In this document: positions 13,140 to 23,480 of the stretch, in pieces
Layout of the letters: every line of letters begins with the position of its first letter
Numbering within the stretch: the stretch's first letter is position 1
From: Symsagittifera roscoffensis
Taxonomy: Eukaryota > Xenacoelomorpha > Acoela > Convolutidae
NCBI RefSeq assembly: GCF_963678635.1
Contig: NC_087062.1
Coordinates: 23,348,370-23,412,369, forward strand
Direction of reading: 5' to 3'
DNA: 64,000 nucleotides
Program-made: the position numbers and the translations under genes
The notes under the pieces: generated by a model
Database searches by the model: none
What the model saw: the letters and a program-made list of their open reading frames with translations, nothing else
Told to the model about the DNA's origin: nothing

Positions 13140-15300
13140 TCATAATTGCTCTTTGCAGTATACATCATACACAGTGCCGTGAACAGCCAAAACTTTAAAT
13201 TTTTCATGGCTTATCTCTATTATTGATTCAAAAACGCAATTTCGAGGAAACTGCCTGGAACTTAGAAACATATCTAAAGCTACAACAGCAGCAGCAAAAA
13301 CAAAGTCCTGTGTTAATGTATTTTTCTCAAATCAAACATAACATGCTAAAGTCCTGAAAACTTCAATATCAGAACCCTATGATGTACCATACGATACAAG
13401 AAATATTGGAGATGAGCAAGAGAATCTACACCCTCAAACAAGAGCTAAATTTTTGTAGGTAAAAACCAATGAACGGCTAATGAATCCATCTAAAATATTT
13501 GGATAGTTTGGAAAACGCAATTGAAGATTATAAAACAAATGAAACTTATAGGGAAATTCATGAGGTACTGCACCCTAATTTAATTAAATTTTTACCAGAA
13601 ATTCTTTTAAAAAAAGAAGCTTTGGATAATGACTACAGTTTAAAAAGCAGCCATTTGAAAAATTACAAAAAAATTGTCCGGAAAAAATACGAAACTCCAG
13701 AAAACTATGAGAATCAAGCAGAATTTGTCAAAAGATTAGTATGAAGTAGTGGAAAGATTAGTCAATCAGCAATAAATGAATTCTACCACAACAAAATTCA
13801 GCATGACGGTAAAAAAAAACAACAGAGAAAATTTTGGATTATACGATGAGCTTGCAACAGGGAACGACCGCCAATCAAAAATGAGAGTTTGGATGCAGAA
13901 GAACTTGAGCACTTCATAAACACTTTTTAGCACTATTGGAAAAAAATTAGCTCAGAAAATTGATATTAGTTCGAAGCACCAAAACTATGAAAAACAATTG
14001 CAATCAAAACTTCTGGTTAATAAACTTTCCCGCGAGGTCGAGTTTTTTCAGACAAAAGAAAACTAAATACAGCATAGACTGCTATAATCTCGAAAATTCA
14101 TTCTGAAAAAAATTGCAAATCAACTGTTCCATTCCTAATCAAATTGATCCGAAAGGTATTGAATACGTATATGCTCCAGATTGCCTTAAGATAGTAAAAA
14201 CAAAACCCAGCTACAAAGATGGCAAAAAAATCCGCAAGCTATCAACCGATATCATTTAAATCAGCAATAGGCAAAATTGTAGAGAGAGTGTTGTATAAAA
14301 AACTGAATGAATTTCTTACGAAAAATCTAATTTTTAACCATGTACAATAAGGGTTTTTAAGCAAATGTGAAACAATTGTCACAGTAGTTTCGTTCATTGG
14401 GGAAACTCTTTACAGTGGAATTTTCACACAAATGAAACACAAACAACATTCTAGGTGTTGCGCATATCTTTTGATCTGTAAATCTCAAGTTTTTGTTGAA
14501 AAAACAAAACTCTTATCGGCTACGAGGACCATTGTATGAATTTAAAATATCTAATTTGTCAAATAGAACGCAATATAACTTTGTAAGTCGCAATAGATCT
14601 AGCTCCCAGTAACACAAGGATGTACCACTAAGATCTAAATTAGAATTTCTTTTACTGAAGTCTTTATTGTCTTCATTAATGATAATAATTGTAACACTGT
14701 AATTGATTTAGTCTGATACTGCAGTCCAGACTAAAATAGAGAAAAAATTTTTGAGAAAATTGTTCAAAAAGCTCTGAACGGTGTCACTGACTGGCTAGAT
14801 GATAATCAATTAACGTTGAACATGGACAAGAATCAGTAGAAAATCAAAGTCAAAAAACAGAATCAGTAGAATACAAAATTAGAAAGTTATGAGCAATTTA
14901 GTAGTTTTAGATATCAGGGTTTTTACAATGAAATGTTAGGCAAAGAAAGCCATGTACAAGAGGTTTGAAATAAGTTGAACAAATTTTGCGGGATGTTTCA
15001 AGCACATAGGAAGTGTTAAAAAGTAAACCAATTGATAAAAATGTACAAAATATATGTTGAACAACTTGTGCAACACGGTAACCTTGTTTATGCTGCTTCT
15101 CATAAAGCAAATTAAGTTCAATGCCATTTTAACAAATTAAAAATCATAAATGACTTCAACCGTAAATGAACAACACGTTTATGAACTACTGACACTATTA
15201 GGTAAAGTGATGAGAAAATAATGCCCTTCAAAGAGCATGTATAACTATAAAAATCATGCTGAACTTGTTGCAATCAAGACACGGAGACTGAAACGTTAAT
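13140..15300 (+). pseudogene. Decayed LINE (non-LTR) reverse transcriptase
   Basis: Several short frame-shifted pieces on the plus strand follow the order of a LINE ORF2. An 81-codon linker-like stretch lies at 13499-13744. At about 14250-14400 there is SAIGKIVERVLYKKLNEFL and then GFLSKCET (the 'GKIxE-R...L ...QyGF' RT block 1). At about 14755-14830 comes KALNGVTDWLDDNQLTLNMD (post-YADD thumb region). At about 14925-15110 come GKESHVQEV and VNQLIKMYKIYVEQLV. Stops and shifts occur throughout. No target duplication was identified. It lies within myosin intron 3. Confidence 0.7.
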
Positions 15301-17520
15301 AACTAGTCATTGCTGCAATCAGCTTCCAAGAACTTTTCTTTGGACTAGGATAAGTAGGCTTTCCATTTGTATGTCCGCCTACAGTTTATATTTTTAAAGT
15401 TTCTTTTAAACGGTAAACATGCTGATTTGAACAGCTTCAACCATATGTTTTTGGAGTAATGAACATTTTTCTAGCTGATGATATTTTCCAACAAACTCCG
15501 AGCTATGCCTCAAATTTTGCTTGATTCAAAATAAGTTAATAAACAAAACCCTTAATTAAACTTAAATATATACATATAAAAAAGTTAAAATTTTTCTTTT
15601 TATTAATATTTATGACACTCAAATCAACCCAATAAAATCTGGAAAAAGAATAATAAGAAACCTGGTTTGTGTAAATCATCAAACAAGTTGGAGTGGGAAA
15701 TTAAAATTGTGTACAAAATTGAAAAGATGATAAAAAATTTGAAATTGGTTACACAAAATATTAAAACGCAAAATGCCTGGAAACAGACAACTTATGGCCA
15801 ATGGCAATCTACCAAGATGATCTGCAGTCTGTAAAAAGCATATGAAAAACGTGATGAATCGTTAGATATGTTTTTGAGAAAATTTATTATGATTATTACA
15901 GCCAAAATTAGCTACCCAGAGTTGAAACCACGCAGAAATAAACAGTGAACTTGGATACTTTTCTCATTTCTGGGTAACTTGAAACTAAGTTAACCGCACC
16001 ATAAAAGTTACTCAGAGTTTTGAACAAAAATGCCTTTTTGCTTTTTGCGAATCTCTAACTTGATACAACTGTTTTTTTTTCAACGCAAAAAAATGTCTAG
16101 ATTAAATCACTGAATTTTTATGTCCGAGAAAATTTTTGAATCGATTTTGCCGTAATATTTATAAGAATGGATCCAAAATTGCGGAAAAATTGATAACTTT
16201 CAGCTATCTCCCTTTTTAGTAACAAAATACGTGGCAACTGAGCGAACAACCTATAAGAAAACAAACTAAAGTCCAACATTTCAATTTTCACCGGGAAAAT
16301 TTCAGTTTCGTACATGCTGAAAATAATTAAACTTCGACTGGGAATCAAACCCCAGAACTGCGTAACCCCTAGTCCACATAGATAGGAGAATGGAACTTGT
16401 TGAGATTTAATTAAAAAAACAGGTTCAATCTCGAAAAAATTGTTCTCAAATCACAACACACTTTCTCTCGCAAGTGTAAGTTAAAACAAGAAGACAGTAA
16501 AAATATTCGACATGCAGTGAGGAAAAAACCGATGTGTTTTTCTATTCTAACCAAAAAAAGTAAACCATAAAAAGACAATCATCTATAAAAAACAATGTTA
16601 TCAAAGTTGTCGATTGAAAAATTGAAGACTACGTTATTGCTCTTTCACACATGTTCTTTCACGACAAGGCATGAATGAAAAATGAAATATTAGAACGCAT
16701 GAATGAAAAAAAAATCATTTGCATAGTTTCGGGCACTTTTCCGGGCTCTTCCACAATTTTCCGGCATATTTCCCTCAGAAAGAGCAAAAACATACTCTTA
16801 AACAGTTAGAACATAGTTGAAGATGGCCTCGGGCAAAAGAGCCGCCATCGGGAAAAAGAGCCGCACTCGGGCACTTCGTGCCCTCAGGCCGGGCTCTTTT
16901 ACCCTCGGGCATCCTTCAACTATGTTCTAACTACTACATAGCAGCCTTGTTTAATAGTTCGTTGTGTTCAAAAACCATGAATTGCTCCTATAAGTGTCCC
17001 GACTTTGGCGGAAAATAACGGAACATTTCTGTTCGCACTTTTTTTACGGAGGTGGAGCAATAAGCAAATTGGTCCAAGAGCAGAAAAAGTCTAGGAGCTG
17101 AAAATCTGAAAAACCTTGATTTTTATGGGCTAATCTATAAAAACAACTACAAAAATTGTCAAAACTGCAAATAAAATGGGATTCATTGAACAACCTCCCC
17201 CTTTTTTTTCCAAAAAAAAGAGAAGGAGATTGTTTTTTAGATTAAGTTAATCGATTGTTCGACCAATCAGAATGAAGCAAAATTAGAATTCTCAATACAA
17301 AACTGTAGTGCTAACTTACTGTATTTATTTATAGTGGTGGAGATTCTTTAGTAGATTAATAAAAGGTAGATCCATGAAATGGATAAATTATACATAAGCT
17401 GAGCACTTTCACGGGGTTTATTTATTAAATAAACTTTAAAAATTTTAATAAGCGTACCCAACTTATGTGTAATAAATCTTTTCAGTGGATATATTGACGA
17501 TTCTAATACTTAATTTATCG
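15300..17520. other. Myosin III intron 3, no gene; SINE-like and palindromic bits
   Basis: AT-rich. About 16330-16375 on the minus strand has a tRNA-like box B (GGTTTGATTCCC). A GC-rich palindrome lies at 16805-16933. Nothing else is recognised. Confidence 0.6.
16805..16933. repeat. GC-rich foldback (palindromic) repeat
   Basis: The left arm begins GTTAGAACATAGTTGAAG and the complement of the right arm begins identically. Both continue into related GC-rich text (GGCAAAAGAGCC / GGTAAAAGAGCCC). The arms meet at a perfect GGGCAC-TTC-GTGCCC hairpin near 16870-16884. It contrasts with the AT-rich intron and is probably a foldback or MITE-like insertion. Confidence 0.7.
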
Positions 17521-17524
17521 ATTA
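17521..17524. repeat. TE1 target-site duplication, left copy (ATTA)
   Basis: ATTA immediately precedes the 5' LTR and is repeated at 37495-37498 just after the 3' LTR. Four-base duplications are typical of Ty3/gypsy (errantivirus-like) integration. Confidence 0.85.
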
Positions 17525-17934
17525 TGGAACCTGATCTAAACTACATTTTATGATTGGATAAATTCGATATTTTACCAATGTAAAGTATTTAATATTAACC
17601 AATCATGATCCATCTGACTAACAATCCACTTATTTGTAAGTGCTGAAATTACTTGTAATTTCAGCACCAGAGAGATTTGAATTTAACTTAGAAATTAGTT
17701 GAACTCTCCCGAGTACTTCAGCAGCCGCAATAAACCAGTATACCCTAGATCTATTGAGCCTAGCAGAGACTAGTTAAACAACCTGAGACTAGATAGTATA
17801 AGAGTAAGATTAGGATTGGTATTAGACTAAGAAGTTGCACGAATCTATCCGGCCGAAAATAAGATAGCGTGACGAGCAGACGGTGTACCCTATCCGAAAT
17901 TACTCTATGAGTTATACCCATCGGTCCTAACTCA
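17525..17934 (+). repeat. TE1 5' LTR
   Basis: Begins TGGAACCTGATC and ends GGTCCTAACTCA. It differs from the 3' LTR only at 17565 (c versus a) and 17771 (t versus c). Carries a polyadenylation signal AATAAA at 17729-17734 and a perfect 28-nt stem-loop at 17640-17667. Confidence 0.97.
17640..17667 (+). promoter_or_regulatory. Perfect stem-loop in TE1 LTR
   Basis: GTGCTGAAATTAC-TT-GTAATTTCAGCAC: 13 perfectly paired bases around a 2-base loop, preserved in both LTRs. Such a strong palindrome in an LTR may be a protein-binding site in DNA or a structured element in the RNA; function unknown. Confidence 0.6.
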
Positions 17935-19183
17935 TCTGGTGCGACCATAAGTCTCGAACAAGACCTTAATAGCTTGGAATTAACCAAAAATAGATTAGAA
18001 TTTAGACAAAACATTAACAAAATGTTATACGGCGATAATTTAATCGAAATGTCTCTACGACTCAATAGATCAGAGCCAATATTCCGAACAATAACAGAAC
18101 TACCCGGAATTGGAAGAAGACCTCGAACCAGAGACGACATACGACAAAGTAGAAACTTACCATATAGTTATATGATAGTTCGGCAAAAGCCAACACAAAC
18201 TTTTGTATTTAGAATACTACTAGCAATGAATTTAGATTTTCATTTGCAAACATAAAATTTTGAAGTCAATCTTCAAAATCATTTCAGGCGCTAAACGAAA
18301 TTATTAATATACAATAACGATTGATAAAAAGATCTCAGATCGTTTTCCTAAATTCTGCAGTAATATATAAAACATGTTTGAAAAATATTTATTGAAAAAT
18401 CAAAATAAAAATTAGTAGCATGACAATAAATGGTTAGTAATCACAAATCATCCTGTTGTTCCAGCTACATCACCTAAACATAACAGCATTCATAAGCTCA
18501 CTAATATCATAAAAACACTTAATCTTTTCTTTACACAAATTTAAATCATTTTAAACTTAAATTCACTTAAATTTAAAATCAGATCATCAAGGCTCATCCT
18601 TGGATCTTAAATTATTTTCTATTAAATTAAATTTAAAACTTGATCATCAAGGCCTATCCTTGGATCAAAAAGAACAATTTTGTTCTCCCCCACCCACTTA
18701 GCTAGTGTCTAACGACCTCAAACGTCGATTCACTATCCAACCCTTTCTAAAAACCCAGGACTAACAGAAATTTTTGAACAAAACTTATCATTCAAATTAG
18801 GATAAACAGTGAAGAACTTCGGTTATTCATCCTTCACTTGATCCCCCCTCTTACCAGACCCAGGATAAATCTTAGACTTAGTAAGTTTAAAATAGTATCT
18901 AACGAACTACTCGCGTTCTAATTATACCTGAACCTTGTGGATCGATTTACTATTCTCCAACCCTTGAACACAATCACTACCCTTAAGTAAGATTAAGTAA
19001 GTTAACACCTTAGCTTATACTAGCCACGAGAAAGTAAAAAATCATTCTTCGGAATCGATATACTTTTCTCTCCAACCCTGAACAAATAGACCCAGGTTAG
19101 GCTAACCAAAAAATCGTAAGGACTAACAGTCTAAGAAAATAGAAATCATTTAACAACCTTTTGCATCCGTCATCCTAAACCTT
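17935..19183 (+). other. TE1 leader with repeats and a Met-poor open frame
   Basis: 1,249 nt before the first ORF. From the LTR end to 18255 a frame stays open (LEQDLNSLELTKNRLEFRQN, then LYGDNLIEMSLRLNRSEPIF) with its first ATG only at about 18021. Further on, 'gatcatcaaggc..atccttggatc' occurs twice (about 18584 and 18643) and can pair with itself. Motifs 'tcgattcactatccaaccc', 'tcgatttactattctccaac' and 'tcgatatacttttctctcca' repeat at about 18725, 18945 and 19055. These may be packaging or translation-control structures. Confidence 0.5.
17937..17954 (+). promoter_or_regulatory. TE1 primer-binding site candidate
   Basis: TGGTGCGACCATAAGTC starts two bases after the LTR. Retroelement primer sites begin TGG because tRNA 3' ends are CCA. 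Which tRNA pairs here was not determined. Confidence 0.65.
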
Positions 19184-19651
19184 ATGTCATTTAAAAACCT
19201 AGGAAATAAACAAACAATCGTTTTACACAATTGTGAAATAGATAACAAAAAATACGACCTTGTAATCACACCTCATACACAAACAGTTGGATACATTAGA
19301 ACAAAACGACAAACACTAAAAAGAAAAATAATAACCAAACAAAGACAAATAACACGAAAAAGATTTTCAAAAAACCGAAACGCATTTTCAGAATCAGAAA
19401 CCAGCAGTTTAGACGAACTTTATAAATTAAAAGAATCTATAGATAAAAATTGCCCCATTCACGATCAATTATATTTTTCCGACTCAGAAACAACTTCAAA
19501 TTCATCAAAAAGAGGAAAAAGAAGAATAAAAAAGCAATATAAACACAAACCAGTACATTTATACAATTGGAATCAACCAATTAGACACATTGATAATTAC
19601 ATATTAACAGTCATCAAACGAAAAAATGAGCTCAACGCACACCCCAGGTGA
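19184..19651 (+). CDS. TE1 ORF1: basic protein of unknown function upstream of gag
   Basis: 155 codons from an ATG, overlapping the gag start by 26 nt in a different frame. No family recognised. Visible features: a strongly basic stretch about residues 44-70 (RTKRQTLKRKIITKQRQITR), a serine/acidic stretch about 71-85 (SESETSSLDELYKLKES), a second acidic-serine patch (SDSETTSNSSK), and a second basic patch (RGKRRIKKQYKHK). The basic clusters suggest RNA binding or nuclear import. An ORF ahead of gag is rare in Ty3/gypsy elements. No stop or shift disrupts it. Overlap with gag suggests coupled or leaky-scanning translation. Confidence 0.65.
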   Translation: MSFKNLGNKQTIVLHNCEIDNKKYDLVITPHTQTVGYIRTKRQTLKRKIITKQRQITRKRFSKNRNAFSESETSSLDELYKLKESIDKNCPIHDQLYFSDSETTSNSSKRGKRRIKKQYKHKPVHLYNWNQPIRHIDNYILTVIKRKNELNAHPR

Positions 19652-22550
19652 AGAAAGTCCAGATGATGATGATATCTTCCCCTTCATTGTAGATGCAACC
19701 ACTGATAGAGGACAGCATATCCTTTGCAAAAATTTACTCTTAAATTTGTTTGAACCCGGAATCAGTCCATGTAAAACAGAGTTCCCAGATGTAAAGATCA
19801 AAAGACAAATCATCGATCACTATCTGAAAGATACATGTAACTTAACACAACAATACGGAATCTACTCCATAGAATTCAGCTCACCAAACCAGAATCACAG
19901 CAGATATGTAATTCAAACAGACGACCTTGATTTAGAATTTTCAAAAGTATTCTCAGAATATATAAAAAGCATACAATATCATAACTCACAAAGAGCAAAC
20001 TCCATATTCACCAATGAAGTTTTTGCAATAATATATAGTTATATCTCGATATTAGAAAACGAAATCCCACTCCCAAATGTCTCACCGACAGAAACATCTA
20101 AACACATAAGAGTACGACATGAAATCACACTACTCTCTAGTTTTCTAAATATAATTCAAGAAAATTTCACTAAAGATGAAGTTTCACAACATACAAAACA
20201 CGACTTACAAAAAATTTTGGCATGGTTTATAATAGATTATTTCACACATAATATAGATTTAATTTCACATGCAAGAAAAAATTTTAGACCTCAAAACTCA
20301 AACGATGATACTGCCATCACAGAACAATCAGACTATGTTTGGGACCCCGAATGGTCTCATTATGCATTCATAAATATCCCACAATCAATCTCCAGTCAAG
20401 CAATAAGTACAATATCTTATGTAAGAGATTATGTAAAAGTAACACCATTAACCATTGATGCAACACCATTAAACTATAATACATTTTTACCTGATATGCA
20501 AAATAATAGTTTAAACTCCACAGTCATACACAATGAAAACCTCAATGGAACTAGGAATCTCACTCAACAAGATATCCAGACACCATCACACTTCATAAAT
20601 GAAGAAATCGTACACACAACAACTACACAACAAAGTATTTCACCGATACGTCCAAATTTAACAACACCAAGAAATACAAACCCTTCACAAACACAGGTAA
20701 CCTTACAATCAACCGTTAAGCCTTCGGTTGCCCCAAAATATTCACACATGGATTATCAAACATACAGACCCATGACAATACCGTCAAAAACACGTAAAAC
20801 GTTCACTAGAAACAATTTTGCAGAACATAATTATAATTACACACATTCATCAAAAACAAATTATCCCCCACGAAGAAATTTTAATAATTATACAAGATCT
20901 CGAAACTGGGATAACCCAATGGCACAAACTAATTCAGTAAATTTTCAAACAAATTTACATCCTCCACAGGATCGTAGTGAAAACTATCCATTTTTTCAAC
21001 AAAATAAAAATAAAAAACAAACATCTTATCAAATGGATTACTTATCCTCAGATGATGATTTTTTACAACCAGATATATTTGCACCATATAATCAAGAATA
21101 TCGTGGACAAGGAGTACAGAAACCACATACAAATCATAGAATTTTTTCTCCACAACCGATAGATACACAAAATCAACAACCAATTCAGCAACAAAACCCA
21201 ATTAATACACAATATTTTCAACCAATTCAGCAACAAAACCCAATGATCACACACTCGTATCAACCGACACAAATGCAAAATGAAATACCACTCCCATATT
21301 ATCTTCAACAACACGAAATAACAAGAAATCAACTTTCAAATTTTTCTCAAATGCCAAATGCAGCAGAATCATTACAAATGACAATGAATCCATACCTTAT
21401 GGGTGGATCATCAATAACATCAAATAAACCTCTAATGGTATTCACAGGAACAGACCCTGAATATTCTGTAGAAGACTATTTAAATGCAGTAACAGCAAAT
21501 TTGATTTTAAACATAGGACCTGAACCAATTAATACGCCACTACATCAAAACTGGATACATCGACGCACAGCGTTGATACAGACAACCCTAGACGGCGCAG
21601 CCCAAAAATGGTTTTCAGTATTGCCTCTAGAAATAAAATCAAATTGGAAAAGGTTTACACAAGAATTTTCAAAAATGTTTGACTCCGAAAGAAACAAACA
21701 ACAACAAAGAGTTTTATGTAATGAAATTCGCAGATTACCAAATGAAACCATCAAGCAATTAGCAGTACGCATCGAAACACTAGTTCGAAAAGCATATTCA
21801 TTAAATACACATGACTATAAAAACAGAAAGATGACAGAAATCCTAATGATGACCTTAACACCGCAATTAAGGAAAATAGCAATAAAAAAGAGAACATCCC
21901 ATCCTTCTTCAATTCGAGAACCCGATTTAGATTTTCGAAAACTAGTAGACAAACTAGAACAAGCAGAAATCACAATGAAACTCGAAGAAACAGAAAATCT
22001 GAAATTACAATATGTTAATCGAATTGAAACGAATACCACAAGTATCAACAATATACAAGAATCAGATACAGACCTTGTTGAAAAAATCACTGAAATACTC
22101 AATATTTATGAAAAACACCCAAACTTTAAAGGCAAACCATCTTTCAAAAAATGGTGTAATTATTGCCGACGATACGGACATAGTATTTCTGAATGTAGAC
22201 AAAAACAGCAAGACAATCAAAATAAACCTCAAAAATACAAAGAACCAAATAAATCATTCTATCAATACATGAAAAAAGATCAAAATCTACCGAACAAAAA
22301 TGTGTACAGCAACAACAGTTCAGGAAAACCACTCCCGAACAATACAAATTATACAAGAAATCAATCACCACATAACTCAAGTTATAGAGGAAGATCGCCA
22401 GAACGAAGAAATACACAAAATTCGTCACAAAATTACTACAATAGACCAAATAGTAGAAATAACAATTCCAGATCTAATTCAAACACACAATTTGTTTCTA
22501 GATCTAATTCCCAATCAAGAAATAATTACTATCCAAACAATCAATCATGA
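19626..22550 (+). CDS. gag: TE1 gag polyprotein
   Basis: 974 codons from ATG to an in-frame TGA. Large for a gypsy Gag (usually 300-500). Residues 1-240 are of unknown fold. About 300-590 is Asn/Gln/Thr-rich low complexity with tandem QQNPI/NTQ repeats near 520-545. About 600-760 is the capsid-like retrotransposon gag domain (FTGTDPEYSVEDYLNAV ... ALIQTTLDGAAQKWFSVLP ... RIETLVRKAYSL). A CCHC knuckle CNYCRRYGHSISEC lies at 844-857 (C-x2-C-x4-H-x4-C). An Asn/Arg/Ser-rich RNA-binding tail follows and continues in the same frame beyond the TGA, so gag and pol share one frame. Confidence 0.92.
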   Translation: MSSTHTPGEESPDDDDIFPFIVDATTDRGQHILCKNLLLNLFEPGISPCKTEFPDVKIKRQIIDHYLKDTCNLTQQYGIYSIEFSSPNQNHSRYVIQTDDLDLEFSKVFSEYIKSIQYHNSQRANSIFTNEVFAIIYSYISILENEIPLPNVSPTETSKHIRVRHEITLLSSFLNIIQENFTKDEVSQHTKHDLQKILAWFIIDYFTHNIDLISHARKNFRPQNSNDDTAITEQSDYVWDPEWSHYAFINIPQSISSQAISTISYVRDYVKVTPLTIDATPLNYNTFLPDMQNNSLNSTVIHNENLNGTRNLTQQDIQTPSHFINEEIVHTTTTQQSISPIRPNLTTPRNTNPSQTQVTLQSTVKPSVAPKYSHMDYQTYRPMTIPSKTRKTFTRNNFAEHNYNYTHSSKTNYPPRRNFNNYTRSRNWDNPMAQTNSVNFQTNLHPPQDRSENYPFFQQNKNKKQTSYQMDYLSSDDDFLQPDIFAPYNQEYRGQGVQKPHTNHRIFSPQPIDTQNQQPIQQQNPINTQYFQPIQQQNPMITHSYQPTQMQNEIPLPYYLQQHEITRNQLSNFSQMPNAAESLQMTMNPYLMGGSSITSNKPLMVFTGTDPEYSVEDYLNAVTANLILNIGPEPINTPLHQNWIHRRTALIQTTLDGAAQKWFSVLPLEIKSNWKRFTQEFSKMFDSERNKQQQRVLCNEIRRLPNETIKQLAVRIETLVRKAYSLNTHDYKNRKMTEILMMTLTPQLRKIAIKKRTSHPSSIREPDLDFRKLVDKLEQAEITMKLEETENLKLQYVNRIETNTTSINNIQESDTDLVEKITEILNIYEKHPNFKGKPSFKKWCNYCRRYGHSISECRQKQQDNQNKPQKYKEPNKSFYQYMKKDQNLPNKNVYSNNSSGKPLPNNTNYTRNQSPHNSSYRGRSPERRNTQNSSQNYYNRPNSRNNNSRSNSNTQFVSRSNSQSRNNYYPNNQS

Positions 22551-23480
22551 AACTCATCATACAATAGAAATAGAAACTACTCCAATAATCGAAATAGAAG
22601 TTATTCAAACAACCGAAACCAGAATTACCCGAACAATCGATCAAGGAATAACTCATATAATAGATCAAACTATAACAGACCAAACAATAATTATCAAAAT
22701 AGATCACGAAATAATTCACAAAATCGACATTCAACTTATAATAATCGTTATAGAAATTATTCCCAATCACCACACCGGAATAAAAATCACTATAATAATT
22801 CTAATAATCGCCACAGAAGCAGTACACCTAAACATCAAAGACATATTAATCAAGTACAATCAAATCCAGAAACAACATCAGACCCTCCAGGTATTGATGA
22901 CACAGTAAATGATACGTTACAACTCAATCAAATAAACTGTGGATCATCAGACTCAGAAAGTGAAATAGAAAACACTATTTCCATCAATATGATAGCAGTC
23001 AAAAATGACTATGAACCTGTCATATATGAACAACCATTTTCATCACACATATATGAAAATCAATCAGAACTCCTTCACAATTATTATATTGAACCCATCC
23101 ATTCCACACCGACGACGCAAGAAACTAATGCAATTAACACTACAAATCAATCTAATGAAAATGACAAAACAAAATGCTTGAATACAAATCACATCTATCA
23201 AAATATACAAAAAGAACAACCCAAAGAAAAAATTTGGACAATACCATTTCTCTTAGAAAGTCCAAGAAACAAAGAATTTCAACCACCAGATCTTGAAATT
23301 GATTTTCTAATTGATTCAGGAGCAGAATAAAATATAATAAACATTCCCACATGGAATGAAATAAAAACCTTACACCCAAAGCTAACACCTCTTGAAACCT
23401 CCAGCAAACTAGCAACAGCACAAGGATCAACATTAATAAACTACGGAAAAATTCAATTATTTCTTCTCCCCACAAGAACA
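22551..23480 (+). pseudogene. pol: TE1 protease region, broken by stops
   Basis: Same frame as gag. After the TGA at 22548-22550 the Asn/Arg/Ser-rich tail carries on for about 100 codons, then an acidic linker, then the aspartic protease motif IDFLIDSGAE (active Asp at 23313-23315). TAA at 23328-23330 directly follows the active-site motif. Beyond it the frame continues (NIINIPTWNEIKTLHPKLTP) through the protease flap region into RT. The copy therefore cannot make protease without readthrough of at least one stop. Confidence 0.85.

Noticed and set aside
17760-18140. Minus-strand 126-codon frame in the 5' LTR/leader
   Set aside because: Mostly an antisense reading of LTR sequence with no supporting start, codon bias or homology.
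22300-22908. 202-codon plus-strand frame overlapping the end of gag
   Set aside because: Shadow frame of the Asn/Arg-rich gag tail; the gag frame itself continues past its TGA and explains the sequence.
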